A stretch of DNA of 64,000 nucleotides from Myotis daubentonii (lineage: Eukaryota; Chordata; Mammalia; Chiroptera; Vespertilionidae), in contig NC_081849.1 of assembly GCF_963259705.1 (NCBI RefSeq), positions 58,686,093 through 58,750,092 of the forward strand, in the 5' to 3' direction. Below the pieces are notes generated by a model. It ran no database searches. It had not been told where the DNA came from and saw only the letters and a program-made list of their open reading frames with translations. Made by a program: the position numbers and the translations under genes. Positions 1 through 11,165 of this stretch are shown one piece after another. The first letter of the stretch is position 1; each line of letters starts with the position of its first letter.

Positions 1-40
<40 letters not shown>
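1..40. repeat. (TA)n microsatellite
   Basis: Twenty perfect TA dinucleotides run from the left edge of the window, so the true start is not seen. The tract abuts the tail side of a minus-strand Ves SINE and probably grew from its A/T-rich tail. Confidence 0.95.
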
Positions 41-43
<3 letters not shown>

Positions 44-56
44 CAATTTCAGAGGA

Positions 57-97
<41 letters not shown>

Positions 98-252
98 TGA
101 ATGATGAAAGAGAATCATTGATCGGCTACATCCTGCATGCCCCACACTGGGGATTGAGCCCACAGTCCAGGCATGTGCCCTGACTGGGGATTGAACTGTG
201 ACCTCCTGCTTCATAGGTTGACGCTCAACCACTGAGCCATGTCAACCGGGCC
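41..252 (-). mobile_element. Ves SINE (young-type, minus)
   Basis: Read on the minus strand this is a bat Ves SINE: a tRNA-like head with A-box and B-box-like blocks, then the ATGCAGGA-type middle and a CT-rich 3' part. On the plus strand the CT-rich part is the GA run at 60-93. Ves elements are transcribed by RNA polymerase III and moved by L1 machinery. The tail lies toward position 1 and merges with the TA tract, so the left target duplication cannot be read. Confidence 0.93.
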
Positions 253-253
253 T

Positions 254-1532
254 CATCTAATTTAAATAATTATAAAATAAACATTATTGATTTTTTTCAC
301 CTTTGAGTATCTCAAATGGTTCAAGAAATCTGAATCAAATTTCACTGACATGATACTATGGGCAAGGAAATATAAACTGGTTCCATTTCTTAGACTAACT
401 TACCTTACAATGAGTAAAAGTAATTCAGAGATCTTTTCACATTGGCCATATGTCTTTGCTTAATCTGGACACTGAGGTATTGGTGCTCTCTGTTGCTGTT
501 ATCAAATTCTCTAGGTAGGGGCAGATCTTATGCCAACCTTAGGACCCTTTTGAATTGAAATTGGCCCGTACCCCCAATGACACTGATGATCTTGAATCAG
601 TTATTTTCTCACTACAAATGAGGGGTTCCTGGATTCTGCATGTCAACCCAATAAGTTTATCATGCCTAAAAGATTTGGTCTTCAGCGAGGCCCAGGCATT
701 AGTATTTCTGAAAGCTCTCCTGGTGATTTCAATATGCAGGCAGATTTGAGAACCATTGAACTAGAGAGACTGAACTCAGTGGTTGCAACTGTGGGACTAT
801 CAGACTGTTCAAGTAGAATGAATTACATGGAAATCAGTGAGCTACAGAGTGGTGGCTTGCCCTGCTAGTCTTGAGGGCTTTTGAATCCTGATAACAAGGA
901 CATAACAGAGCAGCAGTCAAACCTGCAGCAGAGAGCTTTTGAGGCCAGAGTAATCTGTTTCCCAGGTTTGGATTTCCCAGCTCAAGATCACTTCAGAAGT
1001 TAAATACAATTTTTGATTTTTCATAGGTTTTGACTTGGTTAGTGGAGCCACCCTTTCCCACTCCTAGGGTCATTCTCAAATGGTTAAAAACATTTTTATT
1101 GAAAAGTAAGAGGGACAGAGATATTATTTTCTGCAAAATTTTAAACATGAGCTCAATGTAGGCTCAGACCAGACCTAGTCTAATCCATTATCTACCAGGA
1201 CTAAGAGAAAAAAAAACTTTCTTGACCAGCTAAACAGCTTGACCAACTTGGTTGTGTTAGATGGCTTAGGTGATCATGTTGGCAATGTCATGATAGTGGC
1301 TAGGTATTAAGAAGGATATGGCATTTTGTACAGGCAGCATCATTTTGAATCATAGAAATGATTTCTCTATCCAAAGCATTGGATAAAAAAACAAAACGAG
1401 ATATGTCATATCTACACAGTTAATTTGTTTAATTTTGGTTCAAAGCATAAACAAACTGGACCCAAAAGACTTAAGTTTTTAATCTACAGTTCTAGCTAAG
1501 CTATAAAGAGCATGTTACTTTTATAGTCCAGT
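254..1532. other. Unassigned A+T-rich DNA with one MER5-like relic
   Basis: No open reading frame here resembles a known protein, and the longest are under 70 codons. The only part I can place is a MER5-like fragment near 690-763. The rest shows no repeat ends, tail or obvious regulatory cluster. Confidence 0.5.
690..763 (+). mobile_element. MER5A-like hAT-Charlie relic
   Basis: The segment carries the MER5A-style right half, including the CTCTCCTGGTGATTTCAATATG block and the closing TTGAGAACCATTG terminal repeat. MER5 elements are ancient non-autonomous hAT transposons shared by placental mammals. Only the right end is recognisable; the left part is lost or too diverged. Confidence 0.6.
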
Positions 1533-1541
1533 AAGACTTGG

Positions 1542-1766
1542 CTGCCGAAACCGGTTTGGCTCAGTGGATGGAGCGTCGGCTTGCGGACTGAAAGGTCCCA
1601 GGTTCGATTCCGGTCAAGGGCATGTACCTGGGTTGCAGGCACATCCCCAGGGGGGGGTGTGCAGGAGGCAGCTGATCGATGTTTCTCTCTCATTGATGTT
1701 TCTAACTCTCTATCTCTCTCCCTTCCTCTCTGTAGAAAATCAATAAAATATATATTTTTTTAAAAA
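1542..1766 (+). mobile_element. Ves SINE (young-type, plus) with TSD
   Basis: A full-length Ves SINE with tRNA-like head, middle block, CT-rich section and a tail containing AATAAAAT followed by A/T. The 9-bp duplication AAGACTTGG lies at 1533-1541 and again at 1767-1775. The head is close to the copy at 46327, so this is a fairly recent insertion. A G-run around 1650 is a local expansion. Confidence 0.96.
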
Positions 1767-1775
1767 AAGACTTGG

Positions 1776-2660
1776 TTATAGTACAGTAAGAAAAGGTTTG
1801 TATGTTTTGTCTAGTTAATTTAAAGTTATTATTTATGCAGAGTCCATTTTGTTTCATAAAAATTTTAATGAGGACCTACAGTATATTTTTATAATAAAGA
1901 TAAAAGGAAAAATGGATGATTTAAGTATGTCTCTGAATCAGTTCATTCATCTCTAAAATGGAATTAATAACAGAGCTTACCTTATGTGGTTATGATACCT
2001 AAATATATATATTTGGAGGGTCTTAACAATGATATTAACAACTATCCTGTTGAGTTTGTGCCCAAGAAATTCAGAACCTTCTTTCATTTGAGTATTGAAG
2101 ACACTTTTATACTTTAATGGGATTTCATAGTAGTTTAGAGATTCCCAGCCAATGAATGAGATGTTTAAGTGCCGCGTCTGCAGTGCTACCTCCTTTGAAA
2201 TCCAGGTGAGATCCAAGGAACTTCGAAGGGAAAGTACCAAACTACACCCTTGAGGTAACCCTCCCTTACTAATCATTGACATTTTTCAGCTTTGCCTTGA
2301 AATTTCATTTGTTTTGATAAAAAATTATAATGCATTATTTCTGGCATTAAAAACATACACTTTTTAAAAGAAATAGTAAACTTATACTTGTGACCCTTTG
2401 AATTTTGGGGGGGGTGATACTTGATATTCTTAGAAATATGAAAAACACTCTGTAATTATATATTTAACCAGAGGACTTCTAAAAATAATGGCAGATATGA
2501 ATTTATTATAATTTATTAGTACTGTAAAATTTTAAAATTATAAAAATTATTAAACTCATAAAGTAGAATTAAAATGTGACTAGTTCTCTGTTAGATGTGT
2601 TCCTTTTAATTGAATGAATGTTTATTCAATACAGTATTCTCTTTTTCTCTCTCTCTCTCT

Positions 2661-2704
<44 letters not shown>

Positions 2705-3613
2705 CTATTATAACCTAAATCTCTCTATATTTCTTGCCCCTGTAGCATGTATAGTAGGAGACAGGAATGTTTCAAAAAATGAGTATGGGCATCGAAGTTA
2801 GAAATCAGGCTTCATAAAGATTTAGTTTTCTCTCTTATAAACTGAGTATGAAAACGCTTCATTGTAAGGTTGTTTGCAAGAATAAAATAGATAGTTTATA
2901 TAATGGATGGGCTTAGTCTATAGCAAGCTTTTAATAAGTTGTCCCCTTTCCCTTAGCAGGATTACCATGGGACCCCTTACTTTGCCACTGGCAGAGAGGT
3001 GTGTGAATATTAATATCCAACCTGCCCTCCTTTTAATCAGCATTCAACCCTATGTTCACACTCGCCTGGGCCTTATAGCCTTGAAGTGAGAATCTGAAGT
3101 CCAGGACTGAAGCCTTTTTGGCCTTAATCAGCTACATGACCCTCGTCAAGTCATTTGACAATTTTTCATCTATTCCTTTATATAAAGAAAAGGCATTATA
3201 TCTGTCCTCTAATGTTACTGTCATTTTTCGAAGATGAAATAAAATAGCGTCTATTAAAAATATTTATGAAAGTGATGTAATAAATTTATGTAAATTTTTG
3301 TGTAGCAGATTCTTTTTATGCAGAATAGACAAGATCATGAAAGTTTTTTGATTATTGACATTGAGAGTTATTATTTAGTTGGAGGAATGGCTTTCAAAAA
3401 AGAGGCCAAGGGATCATTGTGACTCTTCAGAGCCAGAGTTGCTGTGTGTGAAGAACAAGCACGGATTGGGAATGAGTCTAAGGAGGAGGTGGTCTAAGAA
3501 GTAAGAGAGAAGGAGAGACATGCAAGGTCACCGTGAGAGGCAGCAATGACAGATGAGAGTGTGACATTGATCTTGCTAGGGCCAAAAGACACTGTAAAGG
3601 AAGAGATACTCCA
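1776..3613. other. Unassigned DNA with microsatellite and possible MIR
   Basis: Mostly A+T-rich sequence with no supported gene. It contains the CT/CA repeat at 2646-2702. At about 3095-3250 there is a weak MIR-like stretch (a GACC..GTCAAGTCATTT core), too worn for a firm call. Confidence 0.45.
2646..2702. repeat. (CT)n(CA)n compound microsatellite
   Basis: A CT run of about 16 bases is followed directly by about 20 CA units. A His/Thr-rich reading through it (2610-2801) is an artefact of the repeat. Confidence 0.95.
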
Positions 3614-3620
3614 CTCAGTT

Positions 3621-3839
3621 CCTTTTTTTTTTTAATATTTCTGTTGACTTCAGAGAGGAAGGGAGAGGAAGAGAGAGATAGAAATATCAGTGATGAGAGA
3701 GCATCATTAATTGGCTGCCTCCTGAACACCCCACATTGAGGATCGGGCCTGCAGCCGGGGCATATGCCCTGACCAGGAATCAAACCGTGACCTCCTGGTT
3801 CATAGGTTGATGCTCAACACTGAGCCATGCCGGCTGGGT
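3621..3839 (-). mobile_element. Ves SINE (minus) with TSD
   Basis: A minus-strand Ves SINE. The poly(T) at its left is the tail, the GA-rich block at 3655-3680 is the CT-rich 3' part, and the tRNA-like head ends near 3839. The 7-bp duplication CTCAGTT occurs at 3614-3620 and 3840-3846. One base is missing in the head next to the A-box-like segment compared with the copy at 41. Confidence 0.94.
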
Positions 3840-3846
3840 CTCAGTT

Positions 3847-5210
3847 ACAGATTTTTCAAAATAAACTCACTCTAGAATTAGAATTATAGTTTCTCTTCCA
3901 AATACTATTTGAAGTGTGTACATTTGTTATAATTCTGTATCAGAGACCTAAATATTATAAAAATAATACTAAATTTGATCTTGTGTTATAATTTTGATTC
4001 AAAGAATGAATGCATACTTTTATCATGCTTCACAGACAGAGGGCTTCAATTCATCTAAAATGATACATATTTCCATTTTTACCCTTAAATTTTTGAACGA
4101 ATTATTGAATATTTTATTGCTGTGAACTGTAATGCTAAGTTAATGTCCCTTTACCTTAGCTGAGATTAAGGAGGAGCTATCAGAGATGCTGGGGCTAAGA
4201 TGTAGGTAATAGCCTGCAAACTTATTATGGGCCAACTCATTTCTAGCCTGGAACTTCTACTCAACAGTCACTTCAATTCATAAATAATGCATTTTCTTTA
4301 AAAAAATTGCTACCTTGGTTTTGTAGAGGTTTCCTTTAAAAAATGAGCATTAGTTTTACCTACAAAATGCTATAGGTGTTTTACTAGTTGATAATACTTA
4401 TTAATTTCTTATTTACTTAGGAAAATTTCTTCTATTTATTTTTCCTTTAAGGATGGAAAATCTTTATATTCTATTTTTTTTACAGTACCAATGAATTGCC
4501 CACATATAGGCAAGATACTTGTTTTAGTTGAAGCTTAAGTGTGGTAAAGATAAAAATTTCAATGTAAGTCTTAAACTCTCTTTTCAGCGTGAATATGGCA
4601 AAGGTGTTCAGTATGATTTGACATTTAAATATCAGCCTACAGAGTTCAGGCGCATTTTATTCTTCCAGTAAATCAGGCAGGCTAAGATATATTTTGAGTA
4701 GTTATTCTCATCAATCTTTTGTGCTTCGTCCTCCAAGGATAATAAAATGTAATAATGATTCATTGTTAAGGACGTCCTTAAGCATTTAAAAATCTATAGT
4801 TATTCATATAAAGATAAGGATTTATTTATTATTATTTCTCTTTTGTTTTTTCAGATTTAAAGAAGAAACTTGGTCCTTTAAATGGACAAGGGAACATGGA
4901 GGTGTTTTTAATTTTACATATTGAGATATACTTAACTTTCATTCCAGAAAATCCAATGAAGGTGTCAGATTCCTCAGTAGGTGGAACTAAACTGGCAAAT
5001 CTAGAGACTTGAAGTAGCAGAGGGACATAATAGCTAAATGAGATGCCACTCTTTGTCTAGTAAATCCATACTGATAGCTCCCAGGGACTAGCAAGCATGA
5101 CTGATTCCATTCAGATTTAGGAAAATATAAGAGAAATTTTTAAATTAAATATAAATGCTCTTCCGAGTATAAACAAATGCTACAGCTAAATTTCTGAGAA
5201 TATATATGTA
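3847..5210. other. Unassigned A+T-rich DNA
   Basis: I see no repeat boundary, no conserved reading frame and no RNA gene here. Composition is strongly A+T-rich with short T and A runs. Confidence 0.5.
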
Positions 5211-5310
5211 CACGTTGTGGCAAAAGTAGGTTTACAGTTATTTGTTTGGAAAAGAATACAATAATTACATGATAATACAAGAATAAACTGTGTTTCACTT
5301 ACAACTGTAT
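5211..5310 (+). mobile_element. Truncated mariner-type element
   Basis: The left end follows a TA dinucleotide and reads as a mariner terminal repeat containing GGCAAAAGTAGGTTTACAG. The interior keeps the AATAAACTGTGTTTCACTTA side that normally leads into the right terminal repeat, but the match stops after ACAACTGTA, where a TA-rich tract begins. About 20 bases of the right terminal repeat are missing, so the copy could not be mobilised as it stands. Confidence 0.75.
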
Positions 5311-7919
5311 ATATATATAATTTATATGCATATATACACATATATTTTCAGTATATGTTATATATACTTATATCTGTGTATATCTTTTATATTTTAGAAA
5401 CTATGTGTTTTATATATAGTTGGAAATACATTTTATCTCATTGTTGATCATATTATAGTATAGTGTTTTCATATTAATACCAGATAAAAAGAAACTAGGA
5501 GTGGATTAAATTCACATTAAGAATAATTAGCTGGGTCGGGGGTAGGGGGGTGGAGAGCCTAACCCCAGATAATCAAATGTTAGTTATCTAATATTTTCCT
5601 GTGGATGTTGAACAGAATATAGTGAATTTTATATATATTGAAATCTAACATAGATTTCTTTATTCACATGTATTTAAGTGCATATAAATATGTTTTTGTG
5701 TATGCATAGTGTACATTTCAGAGTAAACATATACATTTTATAAAGCAGAGCTCATAACAAAACAAAATTCTTTCACTTCAATATGTCTGAGCAATTGAAG
5801 CAAGAAAGCACATAGTAAAGGGAGCTTGTTTTTTTATTGACATCTGTATTGTTTTTACTAGAACTAAATATAGAAAGCCTCTCTTAATTCAATTTTATCT
5901 AAAGCTGTAATTGTTTTTTTTATCTATAGGCACATCAGTTTTATTCAAAGACTAAATTAAACCAAAGCTTATTTTTTGAAAGATTTATACCTAAAAATCA
6001 TTATTCTCAGTACACAAAGGGATCTATGTTTTTATTTGAGGTACAGTTATTGAAATTTATAACTTCATAATTCAAAAATTACTTCTCTCTTCAGTAATAC
6101 TTTTGAAAGTCCCACTCAAAAATTTGGTTCTCTGAACAATCGAAGATGCATTTAAGGGAATGAATATGAGGTACATTGTTTTTAGTATGTTGTAGATCAG
6201 GTTTTATTGATGCTTAGATTGATAGTTTAACTATATTATCTTACATTAGTGGTTGCTGGTTTCTAGTATTTCTTTATGTGAAGCAAACAATTAAGTTTGT
6301 CAGTGTGGCAAATAGGCCCCAATTCATACATACTGCAGAAACAACTGTTTTGTCTTGCAACAAGAAACCTGTTTATTTTGTGAGCATCTTCTTAGGGAAA
6401 TCAATACTATTTTTTCATGGATCCTTGAAAATATTACACTATGCTTTATCTAAGTGGCCTTCTGTTCTATATCAGAAATTGAACTGAGTTAGGTAAGGAA
6501 TTGTAGGCCACCAATTATGTTTTATTGGACTCAAATGCACACAAAAATCTAACTTCACAATCAGCTTTTAAACTGTAAGATTAACTGTAAGCAAATAAAC
6601 CTTTTCTGTCTTAGTTTTAGAATCTGTCACGTTACAGAATTTTTTTTTCAATATTGATTTTTGTATTATACTGGGAAGATTGTTGTCTTTTTTCATTGTG
6701 TAGTCATTTCTCTGGGGCTCACAGCACATTCTTGGTAACTAACTATGGTGTCTCTGTTTCTTGACTCTTGCCTCTGGTTTTTGAACAGATTTAAGGGATC
6801 TTTATTCCATATAGACTCTACGGAATCCCTAATTAATTGTTTGAGATCTCTGCAGTGCCCTTGGATTTGTATCTTGTGTGTAACTCTTATCCAATAAAGT
6901 CACCAAAAAGTGAGAATGATATAAAAAATTGGAAATAATATTCTGCATGCTTTTCTCCAAGTGGATAGAATGAGTGAAGTAACTCATTTTAGTCTTGCTC
7001 TAAAACCAGTTGAGTTCATAAAATAAAGCCTTTGATCCTTAAGTAAAATGAGATTTAATTATGCCGTTTTATACCAGTGCATCAAATATCCACTTAAAAA
7101 GACAAAGAGGTTCTTTCAGATTAGGCTTAAAAATACCCCGTTTCCAATACTAAGTTTAAAATCAAATAATGGGCTACAATAAAATAGATCAGCTAAGTGC
7201 AAATAGTGAAATTGATATAACAACTCATAGAATATACATTTAAAAAGCATTAAATGAGAAATAATGAGCTTATCTTATATAATATAAAGAAACTTCAACC
7301 ATGAAAGCACAATTATGACACGTTGTATATTAAAAACACAATAAGAGGAGTGGGAAATGCAATTGCGTTGGTTGAATTGCATTGGAAGTTTTTCTATTTA
7401 GATTAACAAGGAAGAGAGCAGTTGTCATAAGTTTGTCATCAGATTTGCCAAGGGGTCGTGATTAAGCAGGAGAGAGTTGGCTAAACAGAGGGGAAGGATG
7501 CAGGGAATTCTGTGATGCTTTTCCTTGCCCCTCATGCTGATGCTCTCTTGGCACAGACATGGTCCTTGCAGGGTAGAAAGGGGGCGGAGTTCCTGCTATG
7601 TTGGCATCTGTTCACACGTGGGCTTCCGTCACCATTCCAGAACTAACCCTCAGGATCCTGACAGCCATTTTTCTGGGTTTCTTAGAAAAGTTCATTATTT
7701 GCAAAGCTGCATCTCATCTGGGGGGGAAAGAGCGCTTAATGGGCTGTGGTCCCACCAGATATCTTCACTTCTAGAAAGCTGTCTCTTCATATTTATAGAG
7801 CAAAACTTTAGAAAAAGAAGATTAATTGTGTCGGAAACACAATTATTCTGAGTCTTTGACAAATGGTTTGGGGGGAAAAGCTTGGAGGATATAATTAATG
7901 TGAATGGAATAAATATTTC
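5311..7919. other. Unassigned A+T-rich DNA
   Basis: A long stretch with no supported gene. It opens with TA-rich sequence (5310-5420). The 108-codon frame at 7525-7851 shows no recognisable domain and no splice or start context. Old repeat debris is likely but I cannot name it. Confidence 0.45.
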
Positions 7920-8310
7920 AAACTAGAAAGAGCACAGTTTACATGATCTCAACACAAAGCAATAATAAAGTAGAAATTAATAACAAAGTTTTAAATAGAA
8001 AATACTAGAACCATAAAATGCAAACCAATTTTCTAAGTTTTTGGATCATAAAGGAAATCAAAACTGTAATTACTGACAGTTAAGAAAAAATGGCAATGAT
8101 GGGATCATGTGTCAAGATGTGCGGATGGGATGGAACTGCAATTAACAGACACATTTCAGATCTGTGCTTTGTTATTAAGTATTTAGTGAAAATAAACTAC
8201 CTACTCAATATGATAACTTAGACATATAATACAAAGGAAAGAAGGTGAAGGAAATAATTTTCAAAATAAAATATTGATGACAGGCAAATTTAATAGAGTA
8301 GACAAATACG
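7920..8310 (+). mobile_element. Ancient L1 (L1M-like) fragment, ORF2 5' part
   Basis: The A-rich sense strand follows the region of mammalian L1 ORF2 just after the endonuclease domain. An ACCATAAAATGCAAACCAAT-like run is followed by a block like the canonical 'Lys-Leu-Trp-Asp' linker and then an A-rich linker near 8230-8300. All frames are broken. With the better-preserved segment at 9270-10615, in the same order and orientation, it may be one decayed L1. Confidence 0.5.
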
Positions 8311-9049
8311 CTGAAGCGTATATTATAGGAAAAATACATTTCGATAATATGGATCTTATTTTAGGATTTGGCAGTATGTTTAACACTAGAAAATATTTTA
8401 ATGTTTTATATGATTTTGGATTGTTTGTTTCACGTGGGTGTGTTTTGTTTTGTTTTGTTTTTTTGCCTTGGGTATATGGGTTCTTGGATAGTTCATAAAA
8501 AAATTAATGCCTTTTCATCAAAAGGCAATTAAATACAAACTTGTTTTTACACAAGTTTTATACAGATTTGTGGATTCAGAGGTTAAATGCAAGCTCCTGC
8601 ATAAGTGATGTTTTTCTGGGCAGTGTCAATGTTAAGCATCTCAAGGAGATCTGGAAACCCCCCATCTCCAAAATTGTTATTTTCCCTGAAACAGTAAATC
8701 CCTTTGGTAGACTAAATGAGAAAACATAGATGGTAACCTTCTTAAGAAATCTCCAAAATGGAGTCCAAGTACATTGTGTATTTAAAAAACATTTTGAAAC
8801 CAAAAACAAGAACCAAATTAGTTATAGAAAACATGATTTCTAACAGTGACAAATTATTCCTAACCCAATATTTAAGCATTAATCATCTGTAATAGAAAAG
8901 TAACATTGACATTCTCAGTGAAGAGCAAGAAAAATATGTACCACTCCCCTCCACATGCTATTCTTGAGGTTCTAAGTCAAGAACCAAACTTTTGAGATAT
9001 AACTCTTGAAAATTGTGAAGAGGACATTGCTGTTACTTTTGGAAGATAG
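8311..9049. other. Unassigned DNA
   Basis: No gene or repeat recognised with confidence. It lies between two fragments of decayed sense-strand L1 and could be unrecognisable L1 or later insertions. Confidence 0.4.
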
Positions 9050-9200
9050 TATTATTTCAAGCCACAGAGTCGTTTACCAAATACTTATTGCACAACTACT
9101 GTGTGGCCAGCACTGTTCTAGACACGTGAGAGCAGGCTGTGCACAGCATTGGGAAGACCGATCCAGGAAGGGTATCATTCCGAGCGGGTAAGTGGGAGAA
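9050..9200 (-). mobile_element. L2 LINE relic (minus)
   Basis: The plus strand shows the usual inverted L2 3'-end pattern: a TTACCAAATACTTATTGC-like start, then ACTGTGTGGCCAGCACTGTTCTAG. L2 elements are ancient and no longer active. Only about 150 bases remain. Confidence 0.65.
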
Positions 9201-9269
9201 GACAGGGGATACGTGAATTAAGGTAAAATTCTAGTGACTTCAGATTGGATGTCCTTGGCTACCTAAAAA

Positions 9270-10615
9270 GTCAAAATGTATCGGCAGAAAAAAATTATTG
9301 TCAATAACAGGAGGATGTAAAATGCACATGAAAGTAGTAGTTTTGAAATAATCATGTATAAAATGTAATGGACGCATCTCCATTCACAATAGCAACACAA
9401 AGAATATGAAATATATAGAAACAAACTTAACAAGAAAGTACTGGACATATAATTTAAAAAAATCTAGACGTGAATGTATATCACATGAATACACACTTGT
9501 GTATTCATACTTATATATTAATTGAAAGAATACATGACTATATAAATGGAGCAATTTATGTTTCTGGCTAGAAAGACTCATCGTAAAGATGTCATTTATC
9601 TTCATATTTTTTATATATTTACTGCCGCTATAATTTTAATAAAATTCTTTGGGACCCTTGTAAAGAGAATATAATATTCATCTGGAATAATAAACATTAA
9701 AGAACAGCCATAAATAATTTGATTAAGAAGGGATATAAAAGGGCACCTGGGCTAGGAGATATTAAAATATATCATAAAGCTTCAATGGAATTGAGCTGGA
9801 AAATGTAGAAACCCATTCACTAGAGCAGGGATGCCACATTTGTTGCAGTTACCATCTTCTTCCATTTTCCTCGCCGTGGCAGACATTCATTGCTAAGTGC
9901 CCGAGTGCCCACGCTGGGCCTGGACATGGTCTGAGAATACCCCAGGCAGGCACGGTTAGACCATCAAAGTTGGCACATGGATTAAAACATTCAGGCACTT
10001 TATTCAGGTGTGTGATAAAAGTGGCATTTAAGCTCTTAAGGGAAGGAAGGATTCTTTCAGAAATGATTCTGGAAAACCTGGCTAAGTCTTTGGAAAAAAA
10101 TAGAGGTAGCCTTTACTTTACATTGTATACTAAAAATAAATTCCAGATGGATCAAAGGATTGAATTTAAAAAAAGAGAGCAGGAAAGAGCTTGAAGATAA
10201 TATACTTATCTGACATCAAAGTAAAGTGGGTCTTAGCAGAAAAGCAAAGGAAGAAATCAATAAAAGACAGGATGGATAGATGACGTTACTCCAAAATGTT
10301 TCATTTCAGTAAGTCTTAAAAGTACTATTTATAAAACATACTGGGTATGTTTTACAATATTTTGTAAGATATTGTTTGAAAATATATGTGTCTAAACATG
10401 TGTACCTACTGGTGCTTGCTGCAGCAGCACATAGAATACATATAATTTTAAAAATATTCTAAAGAGATTAGATTGAAACATACAAAAAATATCTTAGCCA
10501 TTCATTTAAGGTAGGTGATTATGAATAATGTTTTTAAAATTTTTTACAATAAAATATGTTATTCCAAAAAGGAGTGTGTATCAGATTTACAAAGAGAAAA
10601 ATAGGAAACTAATAT
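9270..10615 (+). mobile_element. Ancient L1 (L1M-like) ORF2 relic
   Basis: Several blocks match L1 ORF2 in order. Near 9370-9460 is the 'ATCTCCATTCACAATAGCAA' thumb region. Near 9675-9800 is the 'AATTCATCTGGAA..AAACATTAAAGAACAGCC..GATATTAAAATATATCATAAAGCTTC' region (given here in pieces). Near 10130-10280 is the 'ATGGATCAAAGGATTGAA' region. Every frame is broken by stops and indels. An unassigned segment of about 140 bases (9825-9965) interrupts it, and a composite insert cuts in at 10616. Confidence 0.75.
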
Positions 10616-10948
10616 ATTTTTTTAATTCTTTGTTTTGCCTGGGCAGGGGACCTCCATCTCCCCCCGATACCACTCCGCCCCCTGCCCAGGCCTGATGCCT
10701 CTGGCCAAGATGTCAGGCCTGGACAGGGGACCCCCAGAGCCCTCCAGTTGCCAGCTCCGCCCCCTGCCCAGGCCTGACGCCTCTGGCCCAGGCTTCAGTG
10801 TTGGGGTCCAGCCCCAGCAGGTCCAGGGGTTCCCCAAGGTGTGGACGGAGTCAGCGAAGAAGGAATGAATGGAAGACACGGAGGCAGCGTTCAGTTGATC
10901 ATCAGAGCTAGGTTCTCTTGCCAGGTTCTCCAGCCAAGTTCTGTCTCT
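10616..10948 (-). mobile_element. GC-rich composite retroinsert (candidate, SVA-like layout)
   Basis: A 333-bp GC-rich block sits in A+T-rich old L1 and is flanked by the 11-bp direct repeat GAAACTAATAT (10605-10615 and 10949-10959). Read on the minus strand it has three parts. First is an LTR-like piece (about 10948 to 10799, whose plus strand begins TGTTGGGGTCC). Next are two roughly 80-bp GC-rich units (10717-10798 and 10637-10716), each with a CCCCTGCCCAGGCCTGA core. Last is an A-rich tail (about 10636-10616). Duplication plus tail suggests L1-mediated insertion. I do not know a published family name for it. Confidence 0.55.
10637..10798. repeat. Two-unit ~80-bp GC-rich tandem repeat
   Basis: Units start at 10637 and 10717, each at GCCTGG(G/A)CAGGGGACC, and share CTCCGCCCCCTGCCCAGGCC and GCCTCTGGCC(A/C)A. 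Each unit opens with CCTGGGCAGGGG-like and holds its near-complement CCCCTGCCCAGG, so it can fold on itself. Chance open frames of 77 and 85 codons cross it on both strands and have no support as genes. Confidence 0.8.
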
Positions 10949-10989
10949 GAAACTAATATTTTTTTAAATCAAATATTCAGTATTTTTAC

Positions 10990-11165
10990 AGACATTATTT
11001 CTGAGTTCTTTTAACAACCTTTTGAAGTATCTAATAATATTCCACTTTTAAACATGAGGGACCTGAGGTTCAGTGAGATTGAATAAATGCCCCAGCAGAG
11101 CAGTTAGAGTTGTGACCTGAAGTGGAGGTTTTGTGATCCCAAGGCCATGACCCCGCATCAGTTGT
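10990..11165 (-). mobile_element. MIR SINE relic (minus)
   Basis: The plus strand carries the inverted MIR core: a CCACTTTTAAACATGAGGGA..CTGAGGTTCAGTGAGATT run, then GCAGTTAGAGTTGTGACCTGAA. MIR is an ancient, inactive tRNA-derived SINE of mammals. Confidence 0.75.

Noticed and set aside
10622..10879. 85-codon minus frame and 77-codon plus frame
   Set aside because: Both cross the GC-rich tandem units of the composite insert, where stop codons are rare by composition.
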